From contig NZ_BMXN01000015.1 of NCBI RefSeq assembly GCF_014651775.1, positions 1 through 64,000 of the forward strand: 64,000 nucleotides of DNA. Reading direction: 5' to 3'. Both the position numbers and the translations under genes were made by a program. Below, in pieces: positions 25,739-33,740 of the stretch. The notes below the pieces were generated by a model that made no database searches, was not told where the DNA came from, and was given only the letters and a program-made list of their open reading frames with translations. Within the stretch, counting starts at the first letter, position 1. Every line of letters starts with the position of its first letter. Source of the DNA: Vreelandella hamiltonii (GTDB taxonomy: Bacteria > Pseudomonadota > Gammaproteobacteria > Pseudomonadales > Halomonadaceae).

Positions 25739-26623
25739 TCAGCGCGCCAACGTCGCCCCCCGAGCCGCAGGGCTATGGGCCACCATGCTGACCACGCTGC
25801 CGACCATGATCAGGCAAGGCGATGGCAGCGGCTGGTCTTTCAATTGGCCAGGCATACTTGCCAGGGTGCCGGTCAGCGATTGCTGGTCGGGCTGACTGGC
25901 GTTGGCGACCAGCATGATGGGCCAGGCGTCTGGCAGTCCTGCTTGGCGCAAGCCGTGGCAAATGGCCTCCACCTTGGATAACCCCATATAGAACACCAGC
26001 GTTTCATCCTGACGGGCCAACGTGGCCCAGTCCGGGGTGCCGCCTTCTCGGCACAGCTGCGCGGTAATGAAGCGCAGTTGCTGGGCATGGCTGCGGTCGG
26101 TCAAAGGAATTCCCATCCCCGCCGCGGCTGCCGACGCGGCGGTAATGCCCGGTACGATGTGTGCCGGTAACGCGGCTTGCGCCAGCGCTGCCAGCTCTTC
26201 ACCCATGCGTCCGAACACGCCCGGGTCACCGCCTTTCAGACGCACCACCGACTTGCCCGCTTGGGCCAGTGACACCAGCAAATGGCCGATGTCGGCCTGT
26301 GGCACGCTGTGGTGGCCTCGGGCTTTCCCGACGTAGTAGCGCTCGGTGACGGAGGGAATCAGCGCCAGCACGTCATCCCCGACCAAACGGTCGTAGACCA
26401 CGGCATCGGCCTGCATCAATAACCGCGCCGCCTTCAGCGTCAACAGCTCGACGTCTCCGCTGCCAGCGCCCACCAGGTAGACCGTACCTGCTCGGCACTC
26501 GCCGCTGAGCGGCAAGCGAACGTTCGCCGTAGCGTCGTCTTGCAGCGGTGCCAGGGCCCGCAGGCCAAAACGCATGAGGGCCTCAGGCCATTTCTGGGTC
26601 AGTTGCTTGGCGAGTGCGCGCAT
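25739..26623 (-). CDS. cobA: Uroporphyrinogen-III C-methyltransferase
   Basis: S-adenosylmethionine-dependent enzyme of 294 residues that methylates uroporphyrinogen III to precorrin-2, the first step towards siroheme. The family motifs are present: VGAGSGDVELLTLKA near residue 51, YDRLV, and the VRLKGGDPGVFGRMGEE loop, then PGITAASAAAA. Methyltransferase sequence begins only at about residue 46, leaving an unusual N-terminal extension. The start is supported by an AGGAG lying inside the end of nasA, with which it overlaps by 41 bases. It supplies siroheme for the nitrite reductase encoded nearby. Confidence 0.93.
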   Translation of the reverse strand: MRALAKQLTQKWPEALMRFGLRALAPLQDDATANVRLPLSGECRAGTVYLVGAGSGDVELLTLKAARLLMQADAVVYDRLVGDDVLALIPSVTERYYVGKARGHHSVPQADIGHLLVSLAQAGKSVVRLKGGDPGVFGRMGEELAALAQAALPAHIVPGITAASAAAAGMGIPLTDRSHAQQLRFITAQLCREGGTPDWATLARQDETLVFYMGLSKVEAICHGLRQAGLPDAWPIMLVANASQPDQQSLTGTLASMPGQLKDQPLPSPCLIMVGSVVSMVAHSPAARGATLAR

Positions 26624-29297
26624 GTGGCCGCTCCTGTTCGAGTAACGCGTTTAATTCAGGGATACAACTCCCGCACTGGGTGCCGCAGGCCAGCCGTGCG
26701 CCCAGCGCCTCGAGGCTGGTATCCCCTTGATGAATAGCCTTGACGATGCTGGCCTGCCCCACCTGATGGCAGCTGCACACCACCGGGCCAGCATCCGCTG
26801 CGCCATCGTCACAACCGGCCAGCAGGCGTCGCCGCTGAGCCTGGGAGAGTGCCGCATCGGTGAACCGTTCAGCCAACCAGGCAAGTCCCGGCAGCTCGTC
26901 AGGCGGCCCGACCATCAGCCACCAACGCAGCTGCCCGTCGATCACGCTGGCCGCTCGCAAACGCCCCGTGGCGGCGTCTTCACACCATAGCGAGGCCGGG
27001 GATCCACACCAGTTGGCGAGCGTGGCCAGCCAATCCTCCCTCGGCTGGCAGCCCGCCAGTTGCCAACGAGTACAGCCTGGCAAGGGAATACGCGCCCAAT
27101 AATCGCTGTCGCACCACGCGGGCGACTCGTCTGCCTGGGCCACCAGCAAGGTGGCCTGCCAGGCGATGGGTAACCGACGCAGGGCCACGGCGCCCTGCTT
27201 GGATTCTGGCTGGCCCGAGACCGGGTCGGTGATGCCTTGCAGCAAGGCGCCACTGCGCCCCTGGCCCGTAAAGCAGTCGGTCCAGTGCATGGGCACGAAC
27301 ACTTCCCCCCGCCGCTGCCCGTGGGCAAGGCGCACACGCCCACGATACTCCCCCGTGGCCGCGCTCAACTGAGCCAGCGACTGCGCTTCGAGCCCATGCT
27401 CGGCAGCGTCCTCGGGATGCAACTCGATGAAGGGTTCGGCGCGATGGTTCATCAAGCGAGGCGCACGGGCCGTGCGGGTCATGGTGTGCCACTGGTCGCG
27501 CACGCGGCCGGTGTTGAGGCGCAGCGGGTAGCGCTCGCAAAGCGCCTGCTGGGGCAAACGCGGATCAATCGGCAGCAGCCGTGCACGGCCGTTGGGCGTG
27601 GCAAACTGGCCATCCACGAACAGCCGCGGCGTGCCGTGGGGCGCTTGCCGAGTGACCGGCCACTGAATGGGGGCCAGCGCATCATACGCCGCCTGGCCCA
27701 GGCCGCTCAGGCCTGAGATGTCGAACAGCCGCGCAGAGGCACCGCTATTTTCATAGCCGGAAAGCCGCGCATGCTCATCGAAGATTTCCCAGGGGTGGGC
27801 ATAACCGAACGCTTCTGCGAACCCCAACCGTTTGGCCACCTCGCAGATGATCCACCAGTCGTGTTGAGCTTCGCCCGGCGGAGGCAGCATTCCCCGCTGG
27901 CGGGAAATGCGCCGCTCGGAGTTGGTGACCGTGCCATCCTTTTCCGACCAACCCGACGCAGGCAGCACGATATCGGCAAAGGGCAGCAGGTCGGTATGGG
28001 CCACACACTCCGAAACGATGACCAGCGGGCACTTGGCCAGGGCGCGACGCACCTGTTCACCGTTCGGCAGACTCACTGCCGGGTTGGTGGCCATGACCCA
28101 CAGCGCCGTGACTTCGCCACGCTCGATGGCCTCGAACAGCTCCACCGCCTTGTGGCCCGGACCGTCAGGCAACGAGGCTGACAGGTGCTCCGTGGACCAG
28201 AAGCGGCTGACACGCTGGCGTGCCCCGGGCGTGTGGTAATCCATATGCGCCGCCAGCTGGTTCGCCAACCCGCCCACTTCGCGCCCGCCCATGGCATTGG
28301 GCTGGCCGGTGATCGAAAAGGGCCCGGCCCCCGGCAGGCCAATCTTGCCGCCCGCCAGGTGGCAATTGATGATCGCATTGCACTTGTCGGTACCACTGGA
28401 GGATTGGTTGACGCCCTGAGAGTACAGAGTGACCACATGCAGCTGGCTGGCAAACCAGTAGTAGAAGGTCTCCAGCCGCTCTTCATCGACGTCGCAGGCC
28501 TTCGCGACCGCTTGCAGGCTACCGGCGCTCTGCTGGGCGGCGGCCAGCGCCTGCTCGATACCTTCGGTGTGCCGCTGCAAATAGACGTCGTCCAGCTTCT
28601 GCTGGGCCGCCATCCAGGCCAGCAGCCCGTTGAACAGCAAGGCGTCGCTGCCTGGCGCGATGCCCAGGTACAGATCGGCGATATCACAGGTGTCCGTGAC
28701 TCGCGGGTCCACCACCACCACACGCATCAGTGGATTACGCTCCTTGGCGACTTTCAGGCGCTGATACAGCACAGGGTGATTCCAGGCCAGATTGGAGCCC
28801 ACCAGCACCACCAGCTCGGCCTCTTCCAGGTCTTCATACTGGCAGGGCACGGCATCCGCCCCGAAGGCACGCTTGTAGCCCGCTACGGCCGACGCCATGC
28901 ATAGCCGTGAGTTGGTATCCAGATGCGGGGTGCCGAGGAAGCCTTTGAACAGCTTGTTGGCGACATAGTAGTCTTCGGTCAGCAGCTGTCCTGACAGGTA
29001 GGCCGCCACGCAGGCATTGCCATGGGCACTGCGCTGGGCCTGCAGCCGCTCGGCCGTGGCGGTCAATGCCTGCTCCCAACTCACCTCACGGCCATCTACC
29101 CGAGGGCGCAGTAGTCGCCCATGGTGGCCCAGGGTTTCATGCAGCGCCGTGCCCTTGACGCATAACCGGCCATGGTTGGCAGGGTGCCCGCGATCCCCTT
29201 CTACCGCTGCAACGCGGCCGTTTTCCAGGGTAGCCGTCACTCCGCAGCCCACGCCACAGTAGGGGCAGGTGGTGTTGACCTGAGCGGTCGTTGGCAT
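26583..29297 (-). CDS. nasA: Assimilatory nitrate reductase catalytic subunit
   Basis: Cytoplasmic molybdenum enzyme of 904 residues that reduces nitrate to nitrite. An N-terminal [4Fe-4S] site uses Cys11, Cys14, Cys18 and Cys46, followed by the bis-MGD-binding body typical of the NarB/NasA group, and a C-terminal BFD-like [2Fe-2S] domain (CSCHQVG...CGTQCGSC, residues about 840-880). The BFD extension is typical of Klebsiella-type NasA and takes electrons from the FAD subunit. I chose the ATG at 29297, which has a GGAGG 7 bases upstream. Its leader holds a terminator hairpin and an ANTAR-type hairpin, indicating nitrate-controlled antitermination. Confidence 0.96.
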   Translation of the reverse strand: MPTTAQVNTTCPYCGVGCGVTATLENGRVAAVEGDRGHPANHGRLCVKGTALHETLGHHGRLLRPRVDGREVSWEQALTATAERLQAQRSAHGNACVAAYLSGQLLTEDYYVANKLFKGFLGTPHLDTNSRLCMASAVAGYKRAFGADAVPCQYEDLEEAELVVLVGSNLAWNHPVLYQRLKVAKERNPLMRVVVVDPRVTDTCDIADLYLGIAPGSDALLFNGLLAWMAAQQKLDDVYLQRHTEGIEQALAAAQQSAGSLQAVAKACDVDEERLETFYYWFASQLHVVTLYSQGVNQSSSGTDKCNAIINCHLAGGKIGLPGAGPFSITGQPNAMGGREVGGLANQLAAHMDYHTPGARQRVSRFWSTEHLSASLPDGPGHKAVELFEAIERGEVTALWVMATNPAVSLPNGEQVRRALAKCPLVIVSECVAHTDLLPFADIVLPASGWSEKDGTVTNSERRISRQRGMLPPPGEAQHDWWIICEVAKRLGFAEAFGYAHPWEIFDEHARLSGYENSGASARLFDISGLSGLGQAAYDALAPIQWPVTRQAPHGTPRLFVDGQFATPNGRARLLPIDPRLPQQALCERYPLRLNTGRVRDQWHTMTRTARAPRLMNHRAEPFIELHPEDAAEHGLEAQSLAQLSAATGEYRGRVRLAHGQRRGEVFVPMHWTDCFTGQGRSGALLQGITDPVSGQPESKQGAVALRRLPIAWQATLLVAQADESPAWCDSDYWARIPLPGCTRWQLAGCQPREDWLATLANWCGSPASLWCEDAATGRLRAASVIDGQLRWWLMVGPPDELPGLAWLAERFTDAALSQAQRRRLLAGCDDGAADAGPVVCSCHQVGQASIVKAIHQGDTSLEALGARLACGTQCGSCIPELNALLEQERPHARTRQATDPEMA

Positions 29298-29322
29298 GGC
29301 ATTTCCTCCCGCGCTAAAAAGC

Positions 29323-29367
29323 AAAAAGCGCCCAAGCCAGCCTCTCTCAAGAGGCTTGCCTGGACGC
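29323..29367 (-). terminator. Leader terminator directly upstream of nasA
   Basis: An 18-bp stem with one mismatch and a 4-base loop (arms 29350-29367 and 29328-29345) is followed by five T. It ends 26 bases before the nasA start, after the likely transcription start. Left unchecked it would stop transcription before nasA, so it is an attenuator. Confidence 0.8.
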
Positions 29368-29379
29368 CGTTGTCACAGG
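29359..29379 (-). promoter_or_regulatory. ANTAR-type antiterminator hairpin (P2-like) in the nasA leader
   Basis: Read on the minus strand, CCTGTGAC and GTCCAGG pair (7 bp with one bulged T) around the six-base loop AACGGC, with A at position 1 and G at position 4 as in ANTAR targets. Its 3' arm is part of the terminator's 5' arm, so the two structures exclude each other. A matching P1 hairpin is not clear on this side. Confidence 0.55.
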
Positions 29380-29504
29380 GGCACGTCACGTGCCGTACTC
29401 ATCAGTGGTTTGCTGCGTTTAGCGTTATTCGACGCGATTAGTCATTGTGCTGATTATGGGCAAATATGCTGCAATGAGCCGTTGTTGGTTGTTACCTGGG
29501 GTAT

Positions 29505-29520
29505 TGCAAGTATTGGCCCT
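29505..29520 (-). promoter_or_regulatory. Candidate sigma54 promoter for nasA
   Basis: On the minus strand AGGGCCAATACTTGCA has GG and GC at the exact -24/-12 spacing and a perfect TTGCA -12 element; the -24 element is weaker. Transcription would start near 29494, leaving a leader of about 200 bases that contains the hairpins. Confidence 0.45.
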
Positions 29521-29638
29521 ATATTCCAAAAAACTCATAAATATCAGCAAAAACATAAACCTAAAGAAACCACCTCTCACATACTGCGCCTCCACAACAC
29601 GCCAGCGAGCCTTTCGCTGGTGCAGGATCATCCCAGGG

Positions 29639-29655
29639 GGCACCAAACCAGTGCA
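29639..29655. promoter_or_regulatory. NtrC-type activator binding site
   Basis: GGCACC, 5 bases, AGTGCA; the NtrC consensus is TGCACC-N5-GGTGCA, so each half matches 5 of 6. It lies about 115-130 bases upstream of the predicted nasB start of transcription, a normal distance for an NtrC enhancer. It could serve both divergent promoters. Confidence 0.6.
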
Positions 29656-29699
29656 GGCATGGCTCGCTCCACGGCTACTGCTGTTTCTTTTGATGCCCT

Positions 29700-29712
29700 C
29701 AAACAGTTGATT
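29700..29712 (+). promoter_or_regulatory. IHF binding site
   Basis: CAAACAGTTGATT matches the IHF core YAA-N4-TTGATW without mismatch. It sits between the NtrC-type site and the sigma54 promoter, where bending is needed for contact. Confidence 0.55.
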
Positions 29713-29742
29713 TTAAAAAACTATACTTCTCCAGCCATCGGC

Positions 29743-29758
29743 TGGCCGATTTTTTGCT
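29743..29758 (+). promoter_or_regulatory. Sigma54 promoter of the nasB-nirB-nirD operon
   Basis: TGGCCGATTTTTTGCT: TGGC at -24 and TTGCT at -12 with the exact 12-base GG-to-GC distance (consensus TGGCACG-N4-TTGCW). Predicted start of transcription is near 29769, sixteen bases before the first leader hairpin. Confidence 0.7.
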
Positions 29759-29784
29759 GCTGCTAGCCATGCGAGTTTACATCG

Positions 29785-29804
29785 CGCAGCCAATGGCGGT
29801 TGCG
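29785..29804 (+). promoter_or_regulatory. ANTAR target hairpin P1 in the nasB leader
   Basis: CGCAGCC and GGTTGCG form a 7-bp stem (one G-U pair) around the six-base loop AATGGC, with the A1 and G4 that ANTAR-domain antiterminators such as NasR and NasT require. Confidence 0.65.
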
Positions 29805-29826
29805 GCATGTAACTGAATCTGCCCAT

Positions 29827-29840
29827 GGGCAACGACGCCC
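29827..29840 (+). promoter_or_regulatory. ANTAR target hairpin P2 in the nasB leader
   Basis: GGGC and GCCC around the loop AACGAC (A1, G4), extendable past one mismatch by two more pairs to 29824-29843. Its 3' arm is the start of the terminator stem, so forming P2 would block the terminator. Confidence 0.62.
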
Positions 29841-29882
29841 CTGACACCCTTCCTCGTGAAGGTCGTGTCAGGGGCGTTTTTT
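29835..29882 (+). terminator. Leader terminator directly upstream of nasB
   Basis: A perfect 13-bp stem (29835-29847 with 29865-29877), with a further inner CCTTC/GAAGG stem, runs into six T. It ends only 16 bases before the nasB start codon, so it can only be an attenuator of this operon. Confidence 0.9.
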
Positions 29883-29898
29883 ATTCACAGGAGCCACC

Positions 29899-31194
29899 AT
29901 GGAAACGGTCTCTCGATGCACACCCAACGCGCATCTGGTGGTCATTGGCAACGGCATGGCCAGCCATCGACTGGTCGAAACGCTGCTGCGTCACCCGTCG
30001 CGCCCAACACGCATCACCGTGATCGGCGAGGAGCCGGTGCCTGCCTACAACCGTATCCTGCTGTCACCTCGGTTAGCCGGTGAACTGGAGCAGCAGGCCC
30101 TGACCCTGCAAGACCCAGAGGCCCTTGCCCAGCAAGGCGTGACCCTGCGCCTTGGCCAGCGCGTTGCGCAGATCGACCGTCAACGTCAGCGGGTCATCAC
30201 TCACTCGGGGAATGCACTCTCCTATGACCGACTGGTGATAGCCACCGGCTCCCGCTCGGCCATGCCCGACCTGCCGGGGGTCACCCTGCGCGGCGTGCAC
30301 AGTTTTCGCACCCTCGAGGACGTGGCCACCCTGGAAGCCATTGCCCAGCGCAGTGGCCACGTGGTGGTGGTGGGCGGCGGCCTGCTGGGCCTGGAAGCCG
30401 CCGACGGCCTGCGCAAGCGCGGCGGCCCGGCACTGCGTGTCAGCCTGCTGCAGCGCAGTGAGCGGCTGATGAACCGCCAACTGGATACCACCGCCGCCAA
30501 ATTGCTGGAAGCCACCTTGCAGGAACGGGGTATGACCTTTCATACCGGCGTGACGCTGACCGGCCTGCAAGATGACGGCCACGGCCAGGTCTGCGCCGTG
30601 ACGCTGGCCGACGGGCGCCAGCTGCCCGCCGATCACGTCATCATGGCGGCGGGGGTTTGCCCCAACAGCGCCCTTGGCCAGCAGGCGGGGCTCGCCTGCG
30701 AGCGGGCCATCCTCGTCGATGGCCATCTGACCACTTCCGACCCGCACATCTTTGCGCTGGGCGAGTGCTGCCAGTTCGAACAGCACACGTATGGCCTGGT
30801 GGAACCGATCTGGCGGCAGGTCGAGGTTTTGGCCGCCGTACTGTGCGGCGAAACGCCAGCCCATTATTCAGAAGCCCCCACGGCCACCAAGCTGAAGGTC
30901 AGCGGCGTGCAGCTCTATGCGTTCGGGCCCACCGAGGCGGAACCACACCACGACACGCTGCACTACCTGGATCCTGAAAACGGCGACTACTGCCGCCTGC
31001 TGATGCATCAGGGACGCCTGGAGGGCGCCATTCTATACGGTGATACCCGGCACGGGCCCTGGTACTTCGAACAGGCGCTGGCCGCCACCGATCTCACTGC
31101 ATGCCGCCACCTGCTGCTGTTTGGCGCAGCCGATGTACAGGCCGTGCTGGCATCCCACGCATCTTCCCCACTCTCACACCGCGAGGCGGCTTAG
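29899..31194 (+). CDS. nasB: FAD/NAD(P)H electron-transfer subunit of assimilatory nitrate reductase
   Basis: Flavoprotein of 431 residues homologous to the N-terminal half of NirB. It has an FAD-binding motif (VIGNGMASHRLVE, about 15-27), an NAD(P)H-binding GGGLLGLEAA motif near residue 156, an FALGECC flavin motif near residue 290, and a C-terminal NirB-type linker. It would pass electrons from NAD(P)H to the [2Fe-2S] domain of NasA. Naming varies: it corresponds to Klebsiella NasC and to the reductase part of Bacillus NasB. It is the first gene of the operon after the antitermination leader, and its stop codon lies two bases before the nirB start. Confidence 0.9.
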   Translation: METVSRCTPNAHLVVIGNGMASHRLVETLLRHPSRPTRITVIGEEPVPAYNRILLSPRLAGELEQQALTLQDPEALAQQGVTLRLGQRVAQIDRQRQRVITHSGNALSYDRLVIATGSRSAMPDLPGVTLRGVHSFRTLEDVATLEAIAQRSGHVVVVGGGLLGLEAADGLRKRGGPALRVSLLQRSERLMNRQLDTTAAKLLEATLQERGMTFHTGVTLTGLQDDGHGQVCAVTLADGRQLPADHVIMAAGVCPNSALGQQAGLACERAILVDGHLTTSDPHIFALGECCQFEQHTYGLVEPIWRQVEVLAAVLCGETPAHYSEAPTATKLKVSGVQLYAFGPTEAEPHHDTLHYLDPENGDYCRLLMHQGRLEGAILYGDTRHGPWYFEQALAATDLTACRHLLLFGAADVQAVLASHASSPLSHREAA

Positions 31195-31196
31195 CC

Positions 31197-33713
31197 ATGT
31201 CTACTCAACATCCCCAACAGAAACTGATCATCGTCGGTAATGGCATGGTCGGTCACCATGTCGTCGAGCAGCTCGTCGACAGCGGTGCGCTGACCACCTT
31301 CGAGGTGACGATCTTTGGCGAAGAGCGCCACCGTGCCTACGACCGGGTTCACCTTTCCGAGTACTTCAGCGGCCGCGATGCGCAGTCCCTGGCCCTGTGC
31401 GATGCCGATTATTACGCCACTAATGGCATTACCTTGCGCAGCGGCGAAGCCGTCACCGCCATCGACCGCGAGCAGCAAACGGTGCGCACCGCCCAGGGCG
31501 CCTACCCTTATGACCAGCTGATCCTGGCCACCGGCTCGTTTCCCTTCGTCCCCCCCATTCCCGGCAACGATCAGCCCGGCTGCCTGGTCTACCGTACCCT
31601 GGATGATCTGGACGCCATTCGCGCCGCCGCCCAGGACGCCACCAATGGCGTAGTGGTGGGCGGCGGCCTGCTGGGCCTGGAGGCCGCCAACGCACTGCGC
31701 GGCCTGAATCTGGACACCGCCGTGGTGGAGTTTGCGCCCCGCCTGATGCCCATGCAGGTCGATAGCGAAGGCGGCGAGCTGCTGCGTGAAAAAATCGAGG
31801 CACTGGGGGTTCAGGTACTCACCGAACGGGCCACGCAGCGCATCGAGCCCGGCGACACCAGCCGCCTGCGCATGGTGTTTCAGGATGACAAGGTGCTGGA
31901 AACCGACCTCATCGTCTTCTCGGCCGGTATTCGCCCCCAGGATACGCTGGCCCGTGAGTGCGGCCTGCGTATCGGGGAGCGCGGCGGCGTGGTGATCGAT
32001 GACCAGTGCCGCACCAGCGACCCCAACATTCTCGCCGTTGGTGAGGTGGCGCTGTGGAACCAGAGTATTTTTGGCCTCGTGGCGCCGGGCTACCAAATGG
32101 CCAAAACGGCGGTCTCGACGCTGACAGGCGGCGACGCCTGCTTTGGTGGCGCCGACATGAGCACCAAGCTCAAGCTGCTGGGTGTGGATGTCGGCTCTAT
32201 CGGCGATGCCCACGGCACCCAGAACCCGGGAGCCCGCATGTTCCGCTACCTGGACCCCCTCACCCAGGTCTACCGCAAGCTGGTAGTCAGCAGCGATGGC
32301 AAGAAGCTGCTGGGGGCGATGCTGGTAGGCGATAACAGCGTGTACGACACCCTGCTGCAGTATTACGCCAACGGCATCCCGCTGCCCAAAGAGCCCGCTG
32401 CGCTGATTCTTCCTCAGCAAAGCGGCGCTGCCCCGGTACTTGGCCCGGATGCGCTGCCGGAAACGGCGATGATCTGCTCTTGCCATAACGTCACCAAAGG
32501 CCGTATTTGCAGCGCCATCGACGAGGGTTCCAGCGACCTGGCCAGCGTGAAAGGGGCCACCAAGGCCAGCACGGGCTGTGGCGGCTGCACTTCCCTGCTG
32601 AAAAGTGTCGTGGACCACGAGCTGACCGCCCGCGGTGTCGAGGTAGACACCTCGATCTGCGAACACTTCGCCCACACGCGCCAGGAGCTTTACGACCTCG
32701 TGCGCGTGGAAGGCATCAAGACGTTCAGCGAGCTGATGGCAAGGCACGGTAACGCCGATACCCACGGGCTGGGCTGCGACATATGCAAACCCGCCGTGGC
32801 GTCGATCCTCGCGTCCTGCTTCAACGAACCGATCACCGATGCCGCCCACGTGCCGCTGCAGGACACCAACGACACCTTCATGGCCAATATGCAGAAAAAC
32901 GGCACCTACTCGGTGGTGCCACGCATTGCGGGCGGGGAAATCACGCCTGACAAGCTGGTGGTATTGGGTCAAGTGGCCCAGAAATATCAGCTCTACACCA
33001 AAATCACCGGCGGCCAGCGTATCGACCTGTTCGGCGCCCGCCTGGAGGACCTGCCCGCCATCTGGGGTGAACTGATCGAAGCAGGGTTCGAGACCGGCCA
33101 CGCGTACGGCAAATCCCTGCGCACCGTGAAGTCTTGTGTGGGCAGCACCTGGTGCCGCTACGGCGTTCAGGACAGCGTTGGCATGGCGATTCAGCTGGAG
33201 AACCGCTACAAGGGCCTGCGCGCGCCGCACAAGATCAAGTTCGGCGTCTCCGGCTGCACCCGGGAGTGTGCGGAAGCCCAGAGCAAGGACATCGGTATCA
33301 TCGCCACCGAAAACGGCTGGAACCTCTACGTGTGCGGCAACGGCGGCATGCGCCCACGCCACGCGGAACTCTTCGCCACGGACCTGGATGACGAACAGCT
33401 CTACCGCACCATCGACCGCTTGCTGATGTTCTACGTCCGCACGGCCGACCGTTTGCAGCGCACTTCGGTATGGTGTGAAAACCTGGAGGGCGGGCTGGAC
33501 TATCTGAAAGACGTGATTCTGGAAGACAGCCTCGGCATCGGTGCTGAGCTGGAGCGCCAGATGCAGCACGTGGTGGATAGCTACCAGTGCGAGTGGGCCA
33601 ACGCCATCAGCGACCCGGAAAAGCTCAAGCGCTTCCGCAGTTTCGTCAACGACCAGCGTCCCGACCCGTCGATCATCATGACTTCCGAGCGTGGCCAGCT
33701 GCGCCCCGTATAA
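31197..33713 (+). CDS. nirB: Assimilatory nitrite reductase, large subunit
   Basis: Cytoplasmic enzyme of 838 residues that reduces nitrite to ammonium with NAD(P)H. In order it has an FAD motif (IIVGNGMVGHH), an NAD-binding GGGLLGLEAANAL motif, a BFD-like [2Fe-2S] domain (CSCHNVTKG...CGGCTSLL, near residues 424-465), a second linker with a GCDICKP motif, and the sulfite/nitrite reductase ferredoxin-like and siroheme domains. Cysteines in CVGSTWCRYG and SGCTREC bind the [4Fe-4S]-siroheme centre. The ATG at 31197 is chosen because the upstream frame lies inside nasB. Siroheme comes from the nearby cobA. Confidence 0.96.
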   Translation: MSTQHPQQKLIIVGNGMVGHHVVEQLVDSGALTTFEVTIFGEERHRAYDRVHLSEYFSGRDAQSLALCDADYYATNGITLRSGEAVTAIDREQQTVRTAQGAYPYDQLILATGSFPFVPPIPGNDQPGCLVYRTLDDLDAIRAAAQDATNGVVVGGGLLGLEAANALRGLNLDTAVVEFAPRLMPMQVDSEGGELLREKIEALGVQVLTERATQRIEPGDTSRLRMVFQDDKVLETDLIVFSAGIRPQDTLARECGLRIGERGGVVIDDQCRTSDPNILAVGEVALWNQSIFGLVAPGYQMAKTAVSTLTGGDACFGGADMSTKLKLLGVDVGSIGDAHGTQNPGARMFRYLDPLTQVYRKLVVSSDGKKLLGAMLVGDNSVYDTLLQYYANGIPLPKEPAALILPQQSGAAPVLGPDALPETAMICSCHNVTKGRICSAIDEGSSDLASVKGATKASTGCGGCTSLLKSVVDHELTARGVEVDTSICEHFAHTRQELYDLVRVEGIKTFSELMARHGNADTHGLGCDICKPAVASILASCFNEPITDAAHVPLQDTNDTFMANMQKNGTYSVVPRIAGGEITPDKLVVLGQVAQKYQLYTKITGGQRIDLFGARLEDLPAIWGELIEAGFETGHAYGKSLRTVKSCVGSTWCRYGVQDSVGMAIQLENRYKGLRAPHKIKFGVSGCTRECAEAQSKDIGIIATENGWNLYVCGNGGMRPRHAELFATDLDDEQLYRTIDRLLMFYVRTADRLQRTSVWCENLEGGLDYLKDVILEDSLGIGAELERQMQHVVDSYQCEWANAISDPEKLKRFRSFVNDQRPDPSIIMTSERGQLRPV

Positions 33714-33740
33714 CTTAGCCCATCCGCCACGAGAATCGCC

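Larger units (their letters stand above)
29298..29898. other. Divergent control region between nasA and the nasB-nirBD operon
   Basis: Six hundred bases without a convincing gene. Reading rightwards it holds the nasA leader terminator and hairpin, a candidate leftward sigma54 promoter, an NtrC-type site, an IHF-type site, a rightward sigma54 promoter, two ANTAR-type hairpins and a terminator just before nasB. Each is listed separately. The layout matches the known logic of Klebsiella nas operons: NtrC and sigma54 for nitrogen limitation, antitermination for nitrate. Confidence 0.7.

Noticed and set aside
26583..26623. The nasA-cobA overlap as a frameshift or fused gene
   Set aside because: Both proteins have complete motifs, and cobA has its own AGGAG inside the nasA end, so a simple overlap with coupling is enough.
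29380..29395. CGGCACGTGACGTGCC on the minus strand as the nasA sigma54 promoter
   Set aside because: It matches the -24/-12 pattern fairly well, but transcription would start near 29369, cutting off half of the P2-like hairpin and leaving almost no leader. The candidate at 29505-29520 suits the leader better. It remains an alternative.
29731..29756. A hairpin with six T (ATCGG-CTGG-CCGAT) read as a terminator of an upstream small RNA
   Set aside because: The T run and stem coincide with the sigma54 -24/-12 element that fits the consensus exactly, and no transcript source is evident upstream.
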